This document shows positions 44,581-52,579 of a DNA stretch of 64,000 nt, piece after piece (the first letter of the stretch is position 1; the number at the start of each line of letters is the position of its first letter). The DNA is from Rosenbergiella epipactidis. GTDB lineage: Bacteria; Pseudomonadota; Gammaproteobacteria; Enterobacterales; Enterobacteriaceae. The stretch is from assembly GCF_018494055.1 (NCBI RefSeq), contig NZ_JABBFQ010000004.1:209304-273303 (forward strand), written 5' to 3'. A model generated the notes under the pieces. It saw only the letters and a program-made list of their open reading frames with translations. It made no database searches and was not told the DNA's origin. The position numbers and the translations under genes were made by a program.

Positions 44581-45853
44581 GTTCACCTCTGGCAACGACC
44601 GGTTGCCCACCGCGCAACGCTTTACTGGCTAATAAGGCGGCCTGAACGCTGCCTCCCGCCTGATCAATCGATTGTTGCAGTCGCAAAAGATTAGCGGCTA
44701 TCTCTGGCTGCTCATGTAAGTGACTAAGTTGCGATCCCCACGATTTACTGCTCGCAAAACGGGATAACTTCTGCCCTACCCCATGGTGCACGACGCGCGC
44801 GGCAACACCGGGTTGGTCAAATGCCAGCGGCATGACCAATAACGGGGTTAAGTGCTGAATACTGTCCAAAACGGTGTTCATTCCCCCATGCGTAATCGTA
44901 ATATCTGCGGCGGCAATTGCTTGTGGTTGGTCGATAAAATCCACCACCTCGACTCCCGCCGTTTTTGCTAAGGCGGCGCTTTGCCCTGCCGTTAACCCAC
45001 CACAATGGGCGATCAGTAAATCAGCCTGAGCATGCTGGCAAGCGGCAATAAGCTTCTTAAACACCGAATAACGATGCCCTTGCAAGGTACCTAATGAGGC
45101 ATACACCTGACAACGCTGAGGATCTGCAGCAGAGAGCGGGACGGTGAGCGCCGTCTTGGCCCGTAAAGGGCCGACACAGTGGAAGTGCTTAGGTAATTGA
45201 TGTCGCGGAAAATCGAGTTCTGGAATCAACTGGCTTAATTGCGCTAACGGCGAGAAACAGTGATGGAGCTGGGTTATCCCATTTAGGCCAAAGGCTTGGG
45301 CATAGTGCGCCACAACGTCATCGTGTTTACGCATCATCCAGTCGTAGATACGCTCACTGGTTTCGTAGCGCTTATAGGCCTGTGCAGTTTGTTGATAAGC
45401 GAACGGCATAACCGCCAAAGGTAAGCCCGCTTCGCGATTTAACGGTAGCGCACAAGCGACAGAGATATAAGGCAGATCCAGTTTCTTTGCCACTAGCGCA
45501 CCTCCCGGCTCCATCTGATCGACAATCAGGCCATCAATCGATAACGCTCGGCAGGCTGCAGGTAATTCGCGACAAAATAATTCGGTGCTTTTCGCCATAT
45601 CGCCAATCAGACCAAACATCGAGGGTCCAAAAGGCTTCGCTGCCAAAGATAACGTATGGCGTAACGTTCCCGGCGGATGGGTCTGCGCCCCCAACGGATA
45701 AAAGTGAATGGCTGGTGAGCGAATCAGGCCACGGACATCGGCTTGCTGAAAAAACGTAATACGGTGGCCTTGTTCAATCAGTGCCAACGATAGCTGTTCA
45801 AGCGCATGAATATGGCTAAAGAAAGGTGGAGCAATGACCGCGTAATGACTCAT
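44573..45853 (-). CDS. crtX: Zeaxanthin glucosyltransferase CrtX
   Basis: Transfers glucose from UDP-glucose to zeaxanthin hydroxyls. 426 residues (Pantoea 431). Starts MSHYAVIAPPFFSHIHALEQL, as in Pantoea CrtX; family 1 UGT signature near the C-terminus (VVDFIDQPQAIAAADITITHGGMNTVLDSIQHLTPLLVMPLAFDQPG, ~315-365) with the donor-binding HGG. Begins nine bases after crtE. No idi gene intervenes between crtE and crtX, unlike the P. agglomerans type of cluster. Confidence 0.95.
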   Translation of the reverse strand: MSHYAVIAPPFFSHIHALEQLSLALIEQGHRITFFQQADVRGLIRSPAIHFYPLGAQTHPPGTLRHTLSLAAKPFGPSMFGLIGDMAKSTELFCRELPAACRALSIDGLIVDQMEPGGALVAKKLDLPYISVACALPLNREAGLPLAVMPFAYQQTAQAYKRYETSERIYDWMMRKHDDVVAHYAQAFGLNGITQLHHCFSPLAQLSQLIPELDFPRHQLPKHFHCVGPLRAKTALTVPLSAADPQRCQVYASLGTLQGHRYSVFKKLIAACQHAQADLLIAHCGGLTAGQSAALAKTAGVEVVDFIDQPQAIAAADITITHGGMNTVLDSIQHLTPLLVMPLAFDQPGVAARVVHHGVGQKLSRFASSKSWGSQLSHLHEQPEIAANLLRLQQSIDQAGGSVQAALLASKALRGGQPVVARGEHG

Positions 45854-45862
45854 CGACGTTTC

Positions 45863-46771
45863 CTAGCCTACCGCAGCAAGTTTTTGCGCAAACCACTGTT
45901 CGACAAATTGCTGAGTTTGTCGGCTGTGCTGGCAGGCTTGCGAAAAGTGTAGGCTGACATTTCCAAGATGATCGCGCAGTTGCTTTTCACTTTTTCTCGC
46001 ACCAAACAGGTTAACCCACGTCGATTTTCCAATATCTTGATGAGGGTCTTTACCTGTGAATAGCGAGGCATCCGATAGATCATCGAGCAATTGAAATGCT
46101 TGGCCTAGATTAAAGGAGCAGTGGCGCAGCTGTTCACGTGTCGTCTCGCTAGCACCTACCGCGATAGCGGCCATTTGTAACGCAGCACAAAATAGCGTGC
46201 TGGTCTTATAGTGATTGGTCAGCGCGATCGCTTCTGGAGTCCGAGCGTTTTCCCCTTCGCTTAAATCTTGATACTGGCCTTCGACCAGCCCCTGTACCCC
46301 AATCGCATGGGAAAGCTCCGCAACCGCAAGATTCTTGGCCGAATCGCTGATCCCTTCCGCTTGGCTGATAATCTGAAACGCCTTACTGATCAAGGCCACC
46401 ACGGCCAACAGCGCCACCGCCTCGCCGAATTTTCGGTGAACGGTCGGTTGGTTACGGCGCAGCTGAGCATTATCCATGCAAGGCATATCATCCATGATCA
46501 GTGAGGCGGCATGGACAATTTCGATCGCACAAGCAAAATCGAGTAACCCCTGTTGCGACGATCGGTATCCTAAATCTTGTGCTGTCAACAGCAGCAACAG
46601 TGGTCGAATACGTTTGCCGGGCGTTAAGGTCCCCTCGCGCATCGCCAAACTGACTTTTTCGCGCTCAGACGGGTTAGGAAGTAGGTGATCTAATCGCTGT
46701 TCTATCGCGCTAAGGGTGAGCGTAATCGGATCAGTCGCCCTTCCTTCGCTCTTTTCAGTACCAATCGACAT
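45863..46771 (-). CDS. crtE: Geranylgeranyl diphosphate synthase CrtE
   Basis: Builds GGPP from farnesyl diphosphate and IPP. 302 residues, exactly the P. ananatis length. First aspartate-rich motif DDMPCMD (~93), second DDLSD (~237), with PGKRIRPLLLLLTAQDLG near 51 and LVEGQYQDLSEGE near 167. First gene of the five-gene minus-strand crt operon; 78 bases of AT-rich DNA upstream must carry the promoter. Confidence 0.96.
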   Translation of the reverse strand: MSIGTEKSEGRATDPITLTLSAIEQRLDHLLPNPSEREKVSLAMREGTLTPGKRIRPLLLLLTAQDLGYRSSQQGLLDFACAIEIVHAASLIMDDMPCMDNAQLRRNQPTVHRKFGEAVALLAVVALISKAFQIISQAEGISDSAKNLAVAELSHAIGVQGLVEGQYQDLSEGENARTPEAIALTNHYKTSTLFCAALQMAAIAVGASETTREQLRHCSFNLGQAFQLLDDLSDASLFTGKDPHQDIGKSTWVNLFGARKSEKQLRDHLGNVSLHFSQACQHSRQTQQFVEQWFAQKLAAVG

Positions 46772-46849
46772 AGCCGCCCCTTATTACAAACAGGTTAAAA
46801 AATAGAGTATTTATCATTACTTAAAGCGTAGCTGACTCAGACTAAAATG

Positions 46850-47437
46850 TTAGTGAAAAGATGAATTTAAATCACTTTTTACCGCCAGTTGTAGGCGGTC
46901 AAGAAGCTGATCAATATTTGCCGCAGAAAAGGGGGCTTGTTGGAAAAAAACAATCTGCCCCTGAGCCGTGGTCGCGATAACGGCGGCACTCTCGGGCTGA
47001 AGATGCCACTGGTGAGCCACCACCCCACTGCTATCTAAAACAAAATGGCTTGATGGCGCGTGTTTTTTGCTCTTCAGGATGCTGTGTTCAACAAAGGGCT
47101 GGCTACCCCAGATACTGTCGTCGGTATTCACTATGGTCGTTAAGCCAACCTGTTGATTCACCCACGGCGTGCGGGCAAGTCGTGTGACGACAGGATCGAG
47201 CTGCTGTTTAGCCGCCAAACGCCCAGCAACATGAACAATCAATTGGGGGCGTGATTGGGGCCACTGGGCCTGCCAGGGCTGACGGGTATCGCCCCCTTTA
47301 CCGAGCATAATTTCGCCCCCCCGTTGTACGCTAACGGCGGGCACTAAGCTCCCCACGCGTGGCAGCTCGGCACCTGCCATCTGCCCGACAGATAATAGCC
47401 CAATGAGCAAGACGATCTTAAGGCCAACTCTCTTCAT
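46850..47437 (-). CDS. ytfJ: YtfJ family periplasmic protein
   Basis: 195 residues. Signal peptide ending AGA/ELP near residue 24. Thioredoxin-like YtfJ domain: LIVHVAGRLAAKQQLDPV, TTIVNTDDSIWGSQPFVEHSILKSKK, SHFVLDSSGVVAHQWHLQPESAAVIATTAQGQI. No CXXC, as in E. coli YtfJ; function unknown. The ATG at 47437 is chosen over a GTG one codon earlier on RBS spacing (GGACTGAG). A 14-base palindrome lies just upstream. Same strand as crtE, 78 bases before it. Confidence 0.85.
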   Translation of the reverse strand: MKRVGLKIVLLIGLLSVGQMAGAELPRVGSLVPAVSVQRGGEIMLGKGGDTRQPWQAQWPQSRPQLIVHVAGRLAAKQQLDPVVTRLARTPWVNQQVGLTTIVNTDDSIWGSQPFVEHSILKSKKHAPSSHFVLDSSGVVAHQWHLQPESAAVIATTAQGQIVFFQQAPFSAANIDQLLDRLQLAVKSDLNSSFH

Positions 47438-47453
47438 CACTCAGTCCGCTTTA

Positions 47454-47467
47454 GCTAGGATCCTAGC
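47454..47467. promoter_or_regulatory. Perfect 14-base palindrome containing two CTAG
   Basis: GCTAGGATCCTAGC between ytfJ (minus, start 47437) and the upstream MFS gene stop. No loop, so not a terminator; a dimeric protein site is possible. CTAG is rare in enterobacterial DNA, which makes two copies in one palindrome notable. Confidence 0.3.
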
Positions 47468-47488
47468 GTTAAGCATAGCTTACCCCTA

Positions 47489-48808
47489 TCACTGCGGGGA
47501 AGTAATGGATTGCGCAACCGCTGGCTGTCGGCTGATTACCCTTTTTTCAGGCTGTAGGAGTGCCATGGCGCAGAGACTGAATACTGCCAAGCTTCCTGTT
47601 GCCCAGAACATAGCATCGTAGCCGTAATACTCCGCCAACGCGCCACACAACATCGGCGAAATAATGGCAGAACTGTTGGCTATCGCTAAGGTCATCCCGC
47701 TGTAAGCGCCCACCGACGATGTTGGTGTGACATCAATCACCACTGACCAATAAATATTATTAATTAATGCATTAAAGGCGTTACCCAACGTCATTAAGGC
47801 GATCACCGCCGCCGCTGAGCCAACGGAAGGGATTGCAAGGAAGCAGGCTGCCGCCCCGGCCAGACTGACTACCGCGAACAGATTGCGTGCCAAGCGTAAA
47901 TTTCGATAGCGTTTTAAAAGATAATCACTGATCTTCCCCCCACAGAGTACGGTGATTGCCGCGCCGCTCCACGGGATCATGGCGATATACCACAACGCGT
48001 GTAAGTCGTAATGGAAGGTATCTTGCAAATACTTGGGCATCCACGTAACTAAGGTGAAGGTGATATAAAGAAAGCTAAAATATCCCAGTGCATTACAGAC
48101 TAAAGTCCGGGAGGTAAAAAATTGCCACCACGCGAGCTTTTCGTCGGCGACCTCTTCACCCTTCTGGTTTGTAAGGATATAGCGGTGTTCAGTGGTACTG
48201 ATCCGAGGATGGTCAGTAGGACGATTATGAAAGCCTTTGGCAAAGATCATCATGACGAGCAGCGAGCAGCATCCCAGTACGATAAACATTGATTGCCAAT
48301 GTCCGGTTAATAACATCAAGCCTACCGCGATTGGCGCAGTAAGCATTGCACCAATTTGTGTACTAAGTAGGCCTATGGAGAGTGCAGCCCCTCGTTCATG
48401 ATCCGGCGCCCAATAAGCAATTGTTTTATTCATCAGCGCATACGCAGGCCCTTCACTGACCCCGAACAGTACGCGACATAATGCAAAACCCATTAAGGCA
48501 GAGCCACCGAGTAGCGAGATACCGAGTTCCCCCGCCCAAGCAGTCATGATTTCTAAACAGGACCAACAGATGCCGGCAATAAGCCATATTTTACGGGTCC
48601 CGTAACGGTCAGCAAGAAATCCGCCACAGAGTGACCCAAGCAGATAGCCAATCCCGAAATAGCCCAGTAATGCACCGAGCGCGACCTTACTGAGGTCATA
48701 GTGCTGAGCAATCGCCGAGGCGGCAAAAGAGAGCGCTCCCCGGTCGATATAGTTAACTAAAGCCACTAAAAAAAGCAGTCCATAAATACGGTAACGGTAC
48801 TGTGACAT
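47489..48808 (-). CDS. MFS organic anion transporter (ACS family)
   Basis: 439 residues, 12 membrane segments. Anion:cation symporter family traits: RIYGLLFLVALVNYIDRGALSFA at the N-terminus, the loop motif GGFLADRYGTRKIWL near 75 and RVLFGVSEGPAYALMNKTIAYWAPDHERG near 113-140. Relatives carry galactonate, glucarate, tartrate or phthalate. The longer frame from 48904 was rejected because the ATG at 48808 has GAGAGG upstream and fits the family start. Sugar acid transport would fit the periplasmic dehydrogenases nearby, but the substrate is not determined. Confidence 0.88.
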   Translation of the reverse strand: MSQYRYRIYGLLFLVALVNYIDRGALSFAASAIAQHYDLSKVALGALLGYFGIGYLLGSLCGGFLADRYGTRKIWLIAGICWSCLEIMTAWAGELGISLLGGSALMGFALCRVLFGVSEGPAYALMNKTIAYWAPDHERGAALSIGLLSTQIGAMLTAPIAVGLMLLTGHWQSMFIVLGCCSLLVMMIFAKGFHNRPTDHPRISTTEHRYILTNQKGEEVADEKLAWWQFFTSRTLVCNALGYFSFLYITFTLVTWMPKYLQDTFHYDLHALWYIAMIPWSGAAITVLCGGKISDYLLKRYRNLRLARNLFAVVSLAGAAACFLAIPSVGSAAAVIALMTLGNAFNALINNIYWSVVIDVTPTSSVGAYSGMTLAIANSSAIISPMLCGALAEYYGYDAMFWATGSLAVFSLCAMALLQPEKRVISRQPAVAQSITSPQ

Positions 48809-49098
48809 TAGGCCGACCTCTCTCTTTGCGTAAAAGAGAAAGCTAGCAAGTGGCGTGCCAACACAGCTATACGGTGCCGTTGTGATGCACTGAGCTCTCA
48901 TCAAGTTTTACTGCGAGAGATATCACAAACTAGGGGAAGTTTATCGCCCGTCCTGCCACTTAAGGTTACTGATACAGAGAGTTTCTCCTATTGATTGCCG
49001 ATGCGTAGCTTTATGCCGCAAATCAATAACGCGAGGCTAAAAACTCCGTATAGTTTTTCAGCGGTTAATCTTTACTCGCCTTCTTCAAGGAATTGAAA

Positions 49099-50610
49099 AT
49101 GATGACGGATATACTCTCCTTTCTCTTGGCAGTTACCCCCCTTGCCCTATTAATTATTCTTATTTTGATGTGTCGCGTCGCGGTGCACTACGCCGTATTG
49201 ATTACGCTCATCGTCACGTGGTGTATTGCTGGATGGCATTTTGAATTCCCTTTACAAGCCTTGAGCGTAGCGTCGCTCTACGGCGTCACTAAAGGGTTGT
49301 GGCCGATTGTGATCGTTATTTTTGCCGCAATTTATGGCTACAACCTTATGCTCGCAAACGGCAGTATGGCGGTGATTAAGCAGGCTCTAGCGGCCATCAG
49401 TGATGATAAACGAATACAAGTGTTGATTATCGCTTGGGGGTTCGGCGGATTTCTTGAAGCGGTGGCGGGTTATGGAACCGCTGTCGCCATCCCGGTAGGA
49501 ATCCTGATCGCTTTAGGCATTGCGCCCCTTAAAGCGGCTGTCGTATCGTTAATCGCTAACTCCGTTCCCACAGCCTTTGGTGCGGTCGGCATCCCTGTGA
49601 TTATGCTAGCCGAGCAAACCGGCCTAGCCGTACAAACGTTAAGTACGCATATTATCCTGCAGTTAGCCGCCTTTAATATTCTTCTCCCTTTTGTATTGGT
49701 GGCGATCATTGGTGGCGGCGTTAAGGCTATTCGTGGTGTATTCTGGATTACACTCTGTTGTGGCGTTGCATCGCTACTTCCTCAATACGTGGTGGCGCGC
49801 TACTTGGGTGCAGAATTACCTGCCTTCGCTGGCAGTTTGGGCGGCTTGGTTATTACCATTATTCTCGCTCGCTATCAAAAATCTGATCGCGCCACCGAGG
49901 GCGTTGCCTTCCCCACACTGTTTAAGGCCAGCGTCATTTATCTCTTCACCTTTATCTTTATTGTACTCTGCTCGCCGCTCTTTCCAGCGATTAAGCAGAG
50001 CTTAGGCGCAGTCTCTAGTCAGATCGCTTTCCCTTTAACGGCCACAGAAACGTTAAGGTTAAAAATCGAATGGCTTATTACCCCTGGCGTACTGATACTG
50101 CTCGCCTCATTGATTGGCGGCGCGATTCAGGGGAGCCGACCGCAACAGATGCTTAGACTACTCTTAACCACCCTCGGCCAACTTAAAAAGTCTATCGTTG
50201 CGATTGTAGCGATCGTTGCCATGGCGACCGTAATGGATAAAAGTGGCATGATCACGGTAATCGCCACAACCTTAGTTGCGACGACAGGCGTTGGCTATGT
50301 CTTTATCTCACCGGTGATCGGGGCATTGGGGACCTTTGTCACTGGCAGTGATACCAATGCGAATGTCTTATTCGGTAAGCTACAGGCAACGGCGGCACAA
50401 CAGTTAGGTATTGATCCCCACGCCCTCGCCGCGGCGAATACAGCTGGAGCAACTGGGGGTAAGATGATCTCCCCTCAAAGTATCGCGATTGCAGTGTCGG
50501 CCAGTAAACTGGAGCATCTCAGCGGTGATATAATGTCCACCACCTTGAAATATTGTTTACTTTATATTTTCTTATTAGGGATAGGTATCGGCTTGTTCTA
50601 TACAATCTAA
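49099..50610 (+). CDS. L-lactate permease family transporter (LctP/LldP-like)
   Basis: 503 residues with about 13 hydrophobic segments. Characteristic segments: AAIYGYNLMLANGSMAVIKQAL, WGFGGFLEAVAGYGTAVAIPVGILIALG, NSVPTAFGAVGIPVIMLAEQTG, LGTFVTGSDTNANVLFGKLQ and AGATGGKMISPQSIAIA, all found in LldP/GlcA lactate and glycolate permeases. It is shorter than E. coli LldP (551). AAGGA is seven bases before the ATG. No lactate dehydrogenase gene lies beside it. A hairpin follows. Confidence 0.9.
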   Translation: MMTDILSFLLAVTPLALLIILILMCRVAVHYAVLITLIVTWCIAGWHFEFPLQALSVASLYGVTKGLWPIVIVIFAAIYGYNLMLANGSMAVIKQALAAISDDKRIQVLIIAWGFGGFLEAVAGYGTAVAIPVGILIALGIAPLKAAVVSLIANSVPTAFGAVGIPVIMLAEQTGLAVQTLSTHIILQLAAFNILLPFVLVAIIGGGVKAIRGVFWITLCCGVASLLPQYVVARYLGAELPAFAGSLGGLVITIILARYQKSDRATEGVAFPTLFKASVIYLFTFIFIVLCSPLFPAIKQSLGAVSSQIAFPLTATETLRLKIEWLITPGVLILLASLIGGAIQGSRPQQMLRLLLTTLGQLKKSIVAIVAIVAMATVMDKSGMITVIATTLVATTGVGYVFISPVIGALGTFVTGSDTNANVLFGKLQATAAQQLGIDPHALAAANTAGATGGKMISPQSIAIAVSASKLEHLSGDIMSTTLKYCLLYIFLLGIGIGLFYTI

Positions 50611-50941
50611 GGGAAATTTAAAATCACCGGTTAATTTCCGATACCAATTAATAATAAAGCCAAAACATATCGGCTTTATTATTAATGAAGATACTCTTTT
50701 TTATTTTCTAATAAGTGAAAGCACAAACTGCTTATGTCGATGAACTAATTTTATCCTGTCAGTAAGCATTGCGTCTACATCCATCATTTATTATGCTTAA
50801 AGTTCTTATCTGGTTAGAGAAAAACACTACTCTTGCATGTAGACTAAGCAAGGTATTCTCTATCATAATGGCAAACACCATAGATTATCCCCATCTATAA
50901 AAGATCGCTCTGTAACAGAGAAACAATACCCACTGAGCAAG
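50611..50941. other. AT-rich intergenic region after the lactate permease
   Basis: About 330 bases. It holds the 15-base-pair hairpin at 50647-50686 and then AT-rich DNA with no recognisable gene. This is the left edge of the AT-rich stretch that continues to about 54.4 kb. Confidence 0.4.
50647..50686 (+). terminator. Long-stem hairpin after the lactate permease
   Basis: ATTAATAATAAAGCC (50647-50661) and its exact complement GGCTTTATTATTAAT (50672-50686) around a ten-base loop, 36 bases after the stop codon. A T-rich segment (CTTTTTT) follows about ten bases later. Confidence 0.7.
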
Positions 50942-51127
50942 ATGCTATTATTTATCAATGATTTACTTTACTATTCATCTTTATTGAGCATTTTTATATT
51001 TAATCTTATCAACAAAAAATCCTCTCACCGCCCGATCATCACAAAAAGTGAGGTGACTCTTCTCTATTTGTTGATGCAACAGCACTGCGCACTGCGTATG
51101 ATCGTTGGGTATTCTCTGAAAAGGTGA
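50942..51127 (+). CDS. Small hypothetical protein, possibly coupled to next frame
   Basis: 61 codons, AT-rich. N-terminal half hydrophobic (MLLFINDLLYYSSLLSIFIFNLIN), C-terminal half basic with ITKSEVTLLYLLMQ, which faintly recalls the first helix of a LuxR-type HTH, too short to support that. Ribosome binding site weak. Its stop TGA (51125-51127) lies inside the strong ribosome binding site of the next frame, suggesting a bicistronic arrangement. No family recognised. Confidence 0.35.
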   Translation: MLLFINDLLYYSSLLSIFIFNLINKKSSHRPIITKSEVTLLYLLMQQHCALRMIVGYSLKR

Positions 51128-51131
51128 CTTA

Positions 51132-51386
51132 ATGCCGAAAATTATCTCAATCGTACCAGAAGTTGAAATTATATTTAGTCTTCCACGCGGAAAAGTAATT
51201 GAAAATAAAAGTATTATCTATCTTCTCGCCCAGTACATTGGCACTACTGTGAACTTCGATGATATTACAAAAGCTCAACTATTTTCTCTCGAAGAAAAAA
51301 TGAATGATTTGGTACTTATCATTAACCATACTGATTTTGTTTTTCTTACTGATAAAGAGTATGAGAAAAAACATATCATTGGCTAG
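51132..51386 (+). CDS. Small hypothetical protein (84 aa)
   Basis: Good ribosome binding site AAGGTGA four to five bases before ATG. The sequence MPKIISIVPEVEIIFSLPRGKVIENKS has alternating hydrophobic residues, followed by a likely helix and a second strand NDLVLIINHTDFVFLT; a small alpha/beta domain is plausible. No signal peptide. It follows a 61-codon frame and is convergent with the HExxH gene of the adhesin locus. Family unknown; AT-rich codon use like its surroundings. Confidence 0.5.
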   Translation: MPKIISIVPEVEIIFSLPRGKVIENKSIIYLLAQYIGTTVNFDDITKAQLFSLEEKMNDLVLIINHTDFVFLTDKEYEKKHIIG

Positions 51387-51548
51387 CACACTACTATTTA
51401 TTAAAATTTTTTTGTTAAATATATAAAAATACAGGTACCTACCTAGATTAACACGAGCTAATCCTTTTTATATTTTAGCGAGAATTATACATTAGGATAT
51501 TGATGTTATGAGCTAGTGATTGAATTTTTTTCTTTATAAACTAAATAT

Positions 51549-52463
51549 CTATAATTGATTGACGATTCGACAAATCGTATCATTATCTCGCGGTTGACGG
51601 CGCTGCGCTGCGCTCCAATCTCGAATCGGTCGATGGTTTTTTAGGGCAATTTCCCTGCTTGTCGTGCTGAGTTTACTTAGTAATGGGGCTACCATCCCTC
51701 CGCCAGCAAAAGATTCCTTTTTAAAAACTGGCTCTTGCCCAGAATAATACTGTTGAGGTGTAGTTACCATTACATCAGCATAACGATGGGCTACACTCTG
51801 CCAGAATAGAGCAGCATCATAACTTTTTGTGTACCACGAACGGCAATTAAACGGCTTATCTACCTCAACCCTAACATTCTCATCAGTTTTAAATGTTGTT
51901 TCCATCCATCTAGCCATTCCTTCCAGATACCACGTCTGTTTAAAAATTGCATAACCATACTGATAGAGGTGGAATAACTCATGCGCAGGCGTTTGTTTAA
52001 CATGAGGATCGAGCTTATTAGAGATCATGATTCTGAGTCCACACTTCGTAGTACTACCATCAGAAAATGTTTCGAAGGCAGGTTTATCGAAAGCACTTCC
52101 ATTCAATTTCAAATCAATAATAAAAACATTAATATGTTTTATTTCTTTATAAATTGATTGATTCAATGGGAAGGTTAATTTTACATCTTGCTGATAAAAT
52201 TGATTAGCGGATTTTAACTGTTTTGCAATATCAATAATTCTGACTGGCGGTGATTTTGATGTAACCCTAGATACATCTGATAATTTATCATCACCTTTAA
52301 GTGTGTAGTAGAGGGTAAAAACACCAGATTGATAGTGCTCATCAAGAAAATGATTAGAAAGTTGCTGACCTTTAATACATTTCATTGGTAAGGATACATT
52401 CTGTTCATTTTTAGAAAAAGATTTGATAGAGAAAAAAAGTAATAAAATTAGTATCAATCTCAT
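51549..52463 (-). CDS. Exported putative zinc metallopeptidase (HExxH) in adhesin locus
   Basis: 304 residues from the second ATG (52463), which has GAGG ten bases upstream; the first ATG (52472) is too close to it. Signal peptide RLILILLLFFSIKSFS. Near residues 161-181 the sequence reads PAHELFHLYQYGYAIFK...WYLEGMARWMET: HExxH plus a downstream Glu 16 residues on, in the order expected for a gluzincin-like zinc site. Four Cys in the mature part could form disulfides. AT-rich. It follows the glycosyltransferase gene by about 115 bases on the same strand and is last in the secretion cluster, so the adhesin is an obvious candidate substrate; this is inference. Confidence 0.65.
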   Translation of the reverse strand: MRLILILLLFFSIKSFSKNEQNVSLPMKCIKGQQLSNHFLDEHYQSGVFTLYYTLKGDDKLSDVSRVTSKSPPVRIIDIAKQLKSANQFYQQDVKLTFPLNQSIYKEIKHINVFIIDLKLNGSAFDKPAFETFSDGSTTKCGLRIMISNKLDPHVKQTPAHELFHLYQYGYAIFKQTWYLEGMARWMETTFKTDENVRVEVDKPFNCRSWYTKSYDAALFWQSVAHRYADVMVTTPQQYYSGQEPVFKKESFAGGGMVAPLLSKLSTTSREIALKNHRPIRDWSAAQRRQPRDNDTICRIVNQL

Positions 52464-52579
52464 TAATAACATTCCTCATATATTATTCAACTAGTTCAAT
52501 AAAAATATCACAAAAAAATTTATATTTGTTCATTTATAAAAAGAGATTCAGCCCTTATATCAAATTAAGAGCCTTGGAA

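Noticed and set aside
47439..47488. Palindrome near ytfJ as a terminator for the MFS gene
   Set aside because: There is no loop and no T run; a hairpin with a central GGATCC could not fold as a normal terminator.
50942..51127. Possible LuxR-type HTH in the small frame
   Set aside because: Only one short stretch (ITKSEVTLLYLLMQ) resembles the first helix; the recognition helix and family length are missing.
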